Assembly: GCF_008831285.2 (NCBI RefSeq)
Contig: NC_045140.1
Span: 7,934,505-7,998,504, forward strand
Length of the DNA stretch: 64,000 bases
Direction of reading: 5' to 3'
Origin: Nymphaea colorata
Lineage: Eukaryota > Streptophyta > Magnoliopsida > Nymphaeales > Nymphaeaceae
The translations under genes and the position numbers were made by a program. The notes below the pieces were generated by a model. The model ran no database searches. It was not told the DNA's origin and saw nothing but the letters and a program-made list of their open reading frames with translations. Shown here in pieces: positions 54,166 through 64,000 of the stretch. Position 1 is the first letter of the stretch. The number at the start of each line of letters is the position of its first letter.

Positions 54166-56673
54166 TCTTCAAAATTTTGTTTCCAAAGATGAAGAAGACA
54201 AAGAACCATAATATTCAGAACTTCAAAAGTATGATTAGATGAATAAGTAAAAGGCTATAAATGAGATCTCTAGTAGATAGGTTAGGATGAGGTGGCTGGG
54301 TTGTGGCGCTTAGTCATATGTAGAGTTGAGTTACACCATGAGAAATTAAGATGGTTTTTCCAAAAAAGATACTGTAGACGAGCATGGATCCTAGGATGGC
54401 TAAAGAAAACCAATCAGATTGGACTTGTCCTCCAATGTACTCAAGGTATTCAGTCATAGAAGGAAAACCTGAGGTCAGGTTTATTGGAATCTAGCATAAG
54501 GTGCACACAAAAGACCGGTTCAAAATGGGATTAGATAAAATTTGGTTCATCTTCCTAGATAGAACATCAAATTGATTGTGAAAATGGCTGGATTAACCTA
54601 TTTTGAAAACTCCCTCTTCTTAACTAATCCCTACATGCCCCTCTCATCACAAACAGATGTAGAAGATGAGGATACATTGTATAGAGAATTTTCAGAAAGC
54701 ATGTTGAATAGTTGCCGTGTCTCATAATCATTCTTCAGAAGGATGGAACCAAAGTATGAAGAATCAACAACCTGTACGTTCCCATAAAACATTGTAATAC
54801 TTGTGACTTGGTGACATGGATACCTGTGCAAAAGTTCCTTCATATTTCCCCAAGACGGTAAGAAAACTCATTGTCATGAGCCATGAGGTGGAGGTAGGGG
54901 CTGCAGGGGGCAATACTGAAATAAAAAGTCATGTATAATTTTTAAAAATTTCAAGTTACCCCTATAAAAATTTAAAATTTTGGAACATATAAATCCCCCA
55001 CCCCCACAAGGAAAAAAAAAAAGAAGAAGAAAGAATCTACACCTGAGAGTAGGGTAATCTTTCAAAGATTATTGCCCACATTGTTGATTTGCATCGTAGC
55101 ACAAAAATCCAAAATTTAATCAATGCAGTTGTAAGTGTCCCCACCTTCAAGGCCATGGAAGGATGAAAGCGTGTTAATGATGCTGGCTTTGATTTCATAT
55201 TCTGGTGCTCCAGTCTCATGCTTGGTGACTATGGGGCCCTAATTGTAGTTAGTCAGGATAAAGAATTCTCGCTACAGCGTAGCAAGTTTCTCCTACATCA
55301 ATATGCTTTATGTTGTTGCTTCTACTTTTCTATTGCTTCTTGTCCTCTTTAAGTCTTCTAAGCAATTGAAAAAGTTGCTCCGGCTCAGGTTCAAACGGAT
55401 GCAAAGGCACTCCTATAGCCCTCTTACTATGCGTACATTAGACTACTCCTGGGCCAGGTTGAATTGATGGAACTAAATACCCAGATAGAAAGTTAACCAA
55501 GTCCTTGCAATGTGGATGTTTTGTTCCACATTCCATATACCCCGTTTTGTTTGAGGGGATGGAATTATAGTTTCAGGTACTTTTAGTTCCATGTTTGTTT
55601 ATGCATGGAACTAAAATACCAAAAGCAATCCTCTCGCCTCTCTTTGGCTGCCGACTGCTGGTTGGGGCTTGTCAAGGAAACAGCAGGAGAGCAGGGCAGG
55701 GTTTAAGATTTTGAAGGCTCCTGGGTCAAGCTGACGGGAGAGGGGAACGTCAAGCGGAAGCGGAAGAAATAGGCGCAGGGGAAGGGAGAAGTGAAATGGA
55801 AAGAGACAGGCTCAGCAATACTGAACGTGAAGCCTGCTGATCAGAGGAGCACGACAGCTTGGAGCTCCCGGAGGTATGAATTGAGAGCAGTAGAATCGGA
55901 AGAAGAGGAAGCAGCAGCAGATCATGCATTGCATTCCTCTGTCGTGCTGAATTCAGTGAAGACATCCTCAGCCTCGCATTGAAGTTAATCGATCTCTCTC
56001 TATCAAGCGTTTGGAACCTCTTCAACCCCAATCCCCTACTCAGGCCCAACCCTTCTTTGTGAAAGCTGAAAGCTTCACTGTGAAATGAGATAAAAAAAGA
56101 AAATGCACTGTGAATTTATAGCGGTGCCCTTCCCTAAGGCCACCGTTGTTTTCCATGGGCACTAACTATGGCCGCAAGCCAATTTTGTTGTAGTGGTGAA
56201 GGCAGAAGGAAAGGTGACGCGAGAAAAGGAAGAGGGAACCAGAAGGGGAAGGGAAAGGACGGTGATGGGAGAAGGGGAAGGGGAATGAAAATGAAGTGTT
56301 ACCTGTTTTGACACAAGAGGCTGAAGTTGCTCTGAGGTTGCGAGCTGCTGAAGTTGCTGCGCTGAACAAGAGAGGCTCCAAGAAGTTGGAGTTGAAAACG
56401 CTGCTCCTTTCAACTGGCAAAAAAAAAAAAGAAAAATTACCGGGGGTGAAGTTCCACCTGTTTTCGTGGAACTTTATTCCTGGTATTGAAGTTCCACAAC
56501 CCTAATTATAACACAAAAGTTGAAACTGAACCAACTTTTGATTAGTGGGAACATAATAACACACGTAATTACACAAAAAAAAAAAAGCAACCAAACAATC
56601 CTAACTGCCTCTGATCTCTTGCATTTTCTAGAAATCTAACTATCTAGATAGTTTTTAAAAGCACAACAAAACA

Positions 56674-56706
<33 letters not shown>

Positions 56707-57480
56707 AATCCTAAAATTTCACAAAAATACAACATGAAATGTAGAGTTCGTAGAAAGCTTGGAAATCTGATTTTTCTTCCAGGAAATTAAAATTCTTGAT
56801 CTGATCCATAAAACAAGATCTTCATAATTCCATTGATGCAGGGCAAAAACAAGAGCTAATAAAAGTTAATAACTTAAAATCTGTACCTCTAGAAGTTTTG
56901 AAATTTTGTGGTAGTTCCGTAAGATGTTAAACAAATCAACATAAAAAAAAGGCGACCCAAATTTTCCTTGTTTATTCTCCAAACAAAAAGGAAAAAAGGT
57001 CTCTGCCCTGCTATGCCAGAAAGACACTGATTTTCAATGTTTTGAATAACAGATGAAAACGGGTATATATTTTTGCAAGATAAAAATTGGCCTTTGTTCC
57101 TAAGAATTGAAATATGCACAAAACAAGCACCAGATTTTTTTTCTACTACAATAATTATTTTTCATTGTTCTTTCAAATTCAGCCAAATTCTATTTGAAAA
57201 CAAAATTTTGAGGTTGAAATTTTTGAACTTTCATTTCTAATTTTTACCATGAGATCTGGCCATCCTCCATGGCTGGTAGTGGCGGAGTGCTGAGCAAAAT
57301 TAAATGATTTTTTATTTTTTAGCTAAAATTAACCTTAAGTTGGTATTTTAGCTTCAAAATTTATCCCCATGAATATTGAAATGCCTAATCATTTGAATTT
57401 TTACTAAGAAGTCTATAAATTAAACGCCCCTTTATTGAGTCGTAGCCGCTGACTTCTAGTTTTACTCTTTCTCAGCGCGC

Positions 57481-57517
<37 letters not shown>

Positions 57518-59375
57518 TTGTATGAAGTTATTAACTGGTACCTAGAGAAGCGGCCATAAATTGGAAAGTCTCGTCTAATTTGAAAAATCACTTAATATAG
57601 TTGAAATAACTAAACTGAGGGTTGTTGGTCAAAGAGTGAAAACTCCACATGTTCATAATTGTCTCGATGGAACTTTCCTTTTTATTGCCTAAATATTCAG
57701 GAGCTAGGGCCGTTATGATGCTCCTTTTTGCTATCCATAAACTCAACTAACAACTGGGATAAGCAAGAAAATCATTACTCCTATGAATACATATACGCAC
57801 AATGTATCAAAACTCACTGCGCAATTAGATTTTTTTAAAAAAAAAGAGTGTTTTGGCATAAAACCAACAAAGAATGAGCGCAAACATATAATAGTGGATT
57901 TGGAATTGTATCCAAGTATTCCTTCTCTACCCAATTGATAATTGGAGAGTTTATTTCGTTCTTCATTGATTGAGGCTAAAACTCTAAAAATTGTAAATAC
58001 CAAATTAGGAATCACTTGATACCATTAGAAATACCCAGAAAATATTATGTTCTTAAAGTACAAACGTAGATGACCTCCTATGAATGTAGAATATAATGAA
58101 TTCATTGATTGATTGGATCCATAAGTCGCTTTATTCATCATTCCAACCGCTTAGTTGAAACAAGAACTTATTGTGATCGAAGCACATTGTTTGTTTGTTG
58201 TGCATCATGTCTTGTTCCAAGATTCATCCAACATAAGCCCACTTATTATATTATAGGAAGAGGTAAAAGGGCCAAATCCCTTCAGTTTAGGGAACTTTCA
58301 TATTATCCAAGAGATTATTTCCTTTGTGGTAGGCTCCAGGATAGGAGAGGTCCCTTACAATTCAATCATGTGTTGCATTCTGGGAAGATCTTAGTTAGGT
58401 CAATTACATATTGATCATGCATTTCAGTTATGTATTACATTCACTACACCTCATTTTGGATTCAGATAAGAAATCTACTGGCCCACTAGGTGACATGGTT
58501 TGATGACTAAGCAGCCCGTGGGTCCACCCATGCTAGCTGGATGTTCTATAGAAAGTTTAATTCTTATCTAGTACGATAAATATTAATTAAATCATATCAT
58601 TTGGGCATGTTGCATATATAGCACATAGCATATTGTTCATAACATATGCATTGCAGTTGGGATGATATTTATCACCGCATGCATTTTTTATTTAAAGTAT
58701 ATCATATTTAGTTTAATTCATTCGTCTATGCATATGTGTCATGCTTTTCCTTCAATATTCATGTAATCCATTGCATATAGGATATGAAGATGCATTTATT
58801 TAAGGGAAGGGTAGGGTCGGGTCAAGATATGTGTTTGACTTCAAGTGCTTGTGTCGTGTCAGATCAATTGTGATAATTGTGATATTTAGAATTAGTAGTA
58901 GAGCTATTAATTTTCTTTTTTTATAAATTGTTTAGTTGTGGTTGGAGTTAAGGTTTATAATTTATATTATGCACAATACACTAATGGACTTATAATTCGT
59001 TAATTTTCTACTAAATAAAAAATGAAGTCCATTAGGGGAATGAATTTGATTGGTCAAATGATTGCGTTTTTCAAAGAATTTTAACTAAATCTTAGCCTAT
59101 ATATCTGGAGTTTGCATACTAAATTTCGTGGAAAAAGGAATTTGTTCGATATAATTTTGTGGACCATGCTCCCCCTAATTTCCGGAACTATCAGTTCTGA
59201 ATAGAATCAGATTGGCACAATGGGAGCACCACAAATTTCCATTGATTTGTTGCCGATTTTTTCCACCCCCAAATAAAAAGATTTCTTTTCTAATCTTGTC
59301 CACATATTGTTATCATGCTGTTTACCCAAGTTACTGGTTCAATTGAAACCTCGACCCAACCTTCATAGCCCCTGG
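54166..59375. other. Intergenic, no gene recognised
   Basis: AT-rich apart from a GA-rich, less AT-rich block at 55680-56440, where short open frames overlap on both strands and match nothing. The plus frame 58109-58414 is also unrecognised. A further possible MITE around 55550-56600 was not supported. Confidence 0.45.
57484..57514. repeat. (AT)n microsatellite
   Basis: About 15 TA units following GCGCGCGTG. Confidence 0.95.
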
Positions 59376-59945
59376 ATCTAGAATAGATCCAAATATGAAC
59401 CATAGACCCGAATCAAGCTTCAGATCCAAACTAGATCCAAATATGAGCACCATGTCAACTTTTGGATCCAAATCCAAGTCTTGAATCCATTTTAGATCCA
59501 AAATCATACTAAAATTTAATTTCTAGGTCTATTTCGAATCCAAACTATCAAATTCATATCAAAACCTAACTTCTTGATCCATTTCAAATCCAAACTATTA
59601 AATTTAGATGAAAGCCTAACCTCTGGATCCATTTTGGACCCATACTATCAATTTCAGATCCAAAAATCATTATGGATCTAATTCAGATCCAAATCTCACT
59701 TATGGATCCATTTAAGATCCAAACTATCAATTCAGACTTAAATATAAATTCGGATCCATTTGGATCCAAACTATCAGTTTTGGATCTGTTCTGAATCTGA
59801 ATGTTCAGAATCTAATTGTTAATTTCAAATTCAATCCAAACCTCTTTCTTTTGAAGTCAATCTGGATCCAAATTCCGCTTTTGAATCAAATCCATATCCA
59901 AATATCAACATCCAGATCCAAGATCCAAAATTCAGATCCAAATCC
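59376..59945. repeat. Degenerate GGATCCAAA-type repeat array
   Basis: AGATCCAAA / GGATCCATTT motifs recur every 20-60 bp for almost 600 bp, with intervening CTATCAAATTCAGAT-like spacers. This is a diverged minisatellite of uneven period. Confidence 0.85.
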
Positions 59946-60072
59946 CAAGTCTCTCAGCTCACTCCTCCTCTCTCTCCCCATCCCCTTCCTTGGAGTTTGC
60001 TCTTCTATGAGAGTTCTCTTTAATTTAAATTTTAAGGTTTATTATTTTTAGTTTCAATATCACATTTATATT

Positions 60073-60800
60073 AGATTTAATTTCCTTGTTACTTAGAAAT
60101 CATGGGGTTAGGTATGGCCTTCTCTCTTAAGCTTAGTTGTTAATCATACTTTTTTTTTAGACTATGCATATTTTCACACACTATGTTTTATTAATAATTT
60201 AAAGAGGATCCATACATACCTGTGGTACTAATCTTGGAACAGAGATTAATTATTGTCTCTTAAACTTGATAGAGCATCACTTAGGTTAAGCATGCTTGCT
60301 TCATTTGGTTATGCTTAGAATTAACCAGATTTAATTTACTAGTCAATTAGGAATTATGAGGCCAGGTATGCCGCCCTCTCTTTCTTAAACCTGGATTAGT
60401 TTTATTTTATTTAACCATTATTTTACTTAAATTAAGTATGTTTGAACACGCCATGTTAGTTGTGATTTAAAGATGATTAAACTCTTAACTGTGCTACTAA
60501 TCTTGGTTTAGAGAAAAATAATAATTACTTAAATATCTCAAATAAGTTCACGTAGATTTAATTTAATTTCCTTGTCAGTTAGGAATATGGGGTTAGGTAT
60601 GCCCCTCCATCACTAATCTCTTTAGTTAATTAAATTAATCATGTTGAAGCTTCTTATGCATCATATTTGGTTTAATTTCAGTATTTTATTTGTTTAACAC
60701 ATACCCACACACCATCATTAACCAGGTTTAGAGAATGATAACCTCCTAATCCATAGTAATAATCTTGCATTAGGGATAAATGATTTCTCAAAGCTTGATA
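60073..60800. repeat. Three diverged tandem repeats of about 225-255 bp
   Basis: AGATTTAATTT...TTAGG(A)AT...GGGGTTAGGTATG(C)C motifs start at 60073, 60327 and 60554. A second block (ACTAATCTTGG...TTAGAG...GAT) recurs near 60225, 60500 and 60755, always about 150-200 bp after the first. Confidence 0.82.
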
Positions 60801-60924
60801 AGGATCACTTATATTAGCCACACATCAATTTTTGAACTAGACACCTCTAACCCCAAAAAACACACACTTCACATCTGATTAGAATTTAAATGCAATTTAT
60901 TTACTACTACACCCTAAGTGCTAA

Positions 60925-63347
60925 CCTTGATGAAAAAACAATTTAGTTTTACTTATACTCTAATTAGGCACATTATTTGTAAACCGCATCCATGTTTTGT
61001 AAAGACTTTCTCAAAAACATAAGTATCTCAAAACATTTTTTTTTTAAATCTCAACGATCTAAATAATTAGGACATCTAAAACTTAACCAACTCCTTAATC
61101 AAATAAAAATCTTCAACAGGGACCAAGAGATCCAACCAAAACTCTTAGACCATCAACGTCCTTGTACTAGAAGAAACCAAAATCAAATTCCCAACCACAA
61201 GACTTTAAAAGTAAACAAACTTTACCTAATTAAAATTTGATCCAACAAAAAGTTCGAAACTTAAATCAAACCACACCAAAATCCTAGATCGATTAACAAA
61301 ATTACCACCTCAAAACGTAATCTTAGAAACATCAACACTTTAGGACCTATGACCTTAACTAAATTATCCAAAATATTAAACCCAAAACCTAAGTCAACAT
61401 TTAAAGTTAGGTCAAACATTAATTGAACTGTACTAAAAATAAACAATTTTTCAAGTCTTAATCCCAAAACTTTACCTCTCGCAATTATAGTAAAACCCAA
61501 AATTAGAACTTAACTTTCGATCTGAAATTGATTCAACTCAAAATCAAGCATCAACAAATCAAAACCTTATAGTCAAGCTCTAAGCTGAGGATCTAGCCAG
61601 TTTTAAACTTTAACCCTTGGAAACTTGAATCTAAAGCATGCATCATATAGTTTAGGTTCAATTGTTGTGTGGCCTATAATGATAAATGAGGATAATCTAA
61701 TGAAATCTCATTCTAAAATCTGAAGGCCAAATTATATTTTAATAAAGCATTACTTCAAAAAGCTAGGACAAATTTGTTCTATTCTGGCATTATGTTTAGG
61801 ATGACATTTGGATACATAGACCCTAGAAGGGTAAAGTCTAGTCCTTGGCTTGATTACTCCTAGTGAATGAAGACACTAAAAATGATCAAGCTTTGTAACT
61901 ACAAGTCAGATCTCATATCCCTAGAGATTATGCACAAGTCAAACAAAGGTGAGTCAACTGTTAGATGATCAACACGTGGAGTTGTCCAAATTTGCATGGG
62001 AACATATAGTTTGCTAATCATATCTTTTAAAATATAACTAATTTTTACATTCTACAAAATGGGAAGGTTTCTCTGCAATGTTAGATTTAAAGAACTATAA
62101 TTTGTAAAGTTTTGACATCAACAACCTCGTCCTAGGAAAATTACAACAACCTGTCCACAAATGTACACTGCATAATATAAACAGTGCTTTGTTTTTTTTT
62201 TTATATAAGATTTATTTGTTTCTGTTGCATTAACTAAAGAGGTAACTCTTTGATCAAAGACCGTTAAGTCGAGTTTAGAGTTAGAATTGGCTGATTTTTA
62301 TTATTTTACATTCTATTTATGGGGATAACAAGTTGAATATTGTTCGTTTTCTTTTGTTCATTTACTAGGGTAGATGAGAAGTGATGAAATGTAGAAAATC
62401 ATAAGCACTGTCCCTTCATTTGGTTATTTAGTTTATTTTGAATAGTTTATTGACTTTGTTGCATTTTTTAGGGCTTAATGTCATATCCTGGTTGGCTGTG
62501 TGGGGCTCAACGTACCCAATCCGGCAAAGAGCCCTGGAGGAACTGATAGATGGGAAATTTTTTCTACCTCGCTTTTAGATTTTTTTTTTGTTCAATTTAT
62601 TTGATTTGGTATGTTTGTATTGAGTCTTACATCGTTGAACATTTTTTACTTCCATTAATAAAGTTAAAATTTTGAGTTCAAATTCAATAAATTAATCCCC
62701 CATTCCTTAGTGCTTCAACCTGTATTCATTTCTATAGTTGCATTCGGTAAATTCTTATTATTAATATAGGCTTTCAACTGAATTTAAAACAAATATACAT
62801 TTTTAAAAGGTCTCCATGCAAAACAATGCAACAATTTTTTGTACTGCTGCCAAGAAACTGTGCTGGTTAAGCGAACTCCACTTTTGTTTAACTTTATTAA
62901 TATTTTTTTTTCTCTATAAGATAGTTCAGTTAGTAAATACAGGTTTTGATATAGTTAATCACATATAGGTTACACTGGACGCTACTGTAGCCTCACTTGG
63001 GTTTATTTTGCTTTCATATTTGCGGTGATTGCACATATAAAGGGAGAGACTACACAGAAAAATTCTAGAGAACATAGTTTGCACGAGTAGTTAGGTTATT
63101 CTGTTTGCCTGCCAATTCCTTTTTTTTTTTCTTCTGTTGGTGTATTTTATTGAGTGCTTAGCATGTTTTGCGTTGATTATATGTTTTAAACTATTATAAA
63201 ATCATTTATTAGCTTCTCTTTTTAGCTTTATTTTTGCATAAACCCTATAACGTAGTCTACATGGTTAAAATATGCATCTTAATTAGATGTAATGTAAAAA
63301 TGAATGATTAAATGCATAAACTTGGGAAACTTAATATGTATATTGGA

Positions 63348-63406
<59 letters not shown>

Positions 63407-64000
63407 CACAAACACCTGCCGGTGACACTTATCCCAACTCTAAGCGAATACTAAGCAAAACAAACTAAATAACACGTTGAACTCACAGGCATGCTGAAAC
63501 ATCATCAACATACACAAATACGACCAACTCAAATCATGGCAAAGAAGAAAAGGCAGAAAATTAACGCTTGGTTAGCTGACCCCTAATTTACATATAAAGA
63601 AAATTTGTTGGTTGACATTTTAAAAATCAGAAAGCATATAAAAAAGAATAATTAAACTATGTTAACGTTTGATGCAACCACTAAAGTTGTGAATCTTTTT
63701 CTTTTTTTTGAATAAATTTCATCTTTCTTTTGCTTTCTCCGTGTGAAATTCTAAAGTAACTTTAACTTCATCGAACGGTAAAAGAAATTGAGAACGTAAG
63801 AGATGTTTTTGCCATTTCTTTTATATGCTGGACATGCAAAATTAAATGAGAGAGGAACTAAATTATTGGCTATTTTTTCTTTCTCCAAATTTGGTTTACC
63901 ATTCTTTTAAAGCATAACAGGTTCAACTTTCGCAAATTGGCAGGACTTCTCCCGAATGTTCTTGGTGACTCATAAAAAGGGTTTAAGAGAAAAAAAAATG
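60925..64000. other. Intergenic, no gene recognised
   Basis: AT-rich throughout, no coding similarity seen on either strand. The longest minus frame (61261-61500) has no recognised domain. Confidence 0.5.
63351..63405. repeat. (AT)n microsatellite
   Basis: About 27 uninterrupted AT units, the longest simple repeat in the window. Confidence 0.98.

Noticed and set aside
55550-56604. Possible Harbinger-type element with TTTGTTTG / CAACCAAACAAT ends
   Set aside because: The ends match only weakly and no 3-bp duplication could be placed.
58109-58414. 101-codon plus frame
   Set aside because: No recognised domain, no conserved neighbours and AT-rich flanks; not enough to call a gene.

Overview
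This is a 64 kb piece of a plant nuclear genome, almost certainly an angiosperm. It holds a spliced gene of the plant integrin-linked-kinase (Raf-like, ankyrin + kinase) family, a one-exon LOB-domain gene closest to ASYMMETRIC LEAVES2, and many plant-type Ty1/copia, Ty3/gypsy, LINE, hAT and Harbinger-like elements. The background is AT-rich with kilobase-long introns. The sequence does not fix the species.

Left part, 1-26.7 kb: a minus-strand ILK-family gene runs from its start codon at 25649 to beyond the left edge. Ten exons can be joined in one frame (690-814, 1280-1365, 12687-12808, 12935-12997, 17553-17632, 18159-18279, 19788-19873, 24391-24495, 24606-24680, 25227-25649), giving about 428 residues; only the last roughly 50 residues are missing. 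Its introns are swollen by transposons. The 11.3 kb intron 8 carries a complete copia retrotransposon in antisense orientation (2361-7765, LTRs indistinguishable by eye, 1408-codon polyprotein open) and two short hAT elements with 8-bp target duplications (9164-9505, 10267-10617). Intron 3 carries a decayed minus-strand copia copy (21270-23790) interrupted by another hAT element (23135-23580). The kinase has HCN and GFG where active kinases have HRD and DFG, and two of its introns start with GC instead of GT.

Middle part, 26.7-43 kb: mostly unrecognised DNA, a Harbinger/Tourist-like MITE (28490-28932), a dead LINE (about 30790-33125), a GCTCGAG-rich hAT-like element (36579-37184), and the intact AS2-like gene at 39062-39700 on the plus strand.

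Right part, 43-54.2 kb: a nested transposon stack. A decayed Athila-type Ty3/gypsy element lies on the minus strand (about 43790-52650). A 1.64 kb non-autonomous hAT (45388-47025) sits in its RNase H region and a 3.4 kb hAT element (47778-51179) in its reverse transcriptase; both have perfect 8-bp target duplications, and the retroelement reading resumes on the far side of each. The larger hAT encodes an unbroken two-exon DUF659/hAT-dimerisation transposase of about 672 residues that lacks the usual N-terminal BED zinc finger. Its terminal repeats match those of the two small elements in the kinase intron, so the window shows a likely source element together with derivatives. A second LINE copy (52985-54165) follows.

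The remainder, 54.2-64 kb, is AT-rich without a recognisable gene. It contains a degenerate GGATCCAAA array (59376-59945), three diverged copies of a roughly 240-bp tandem repeat (60073-60800) and AT microsatellites.

All calls are from reading the sequence; family assignments rest on recognised motifs, and no alignment or database search was run.
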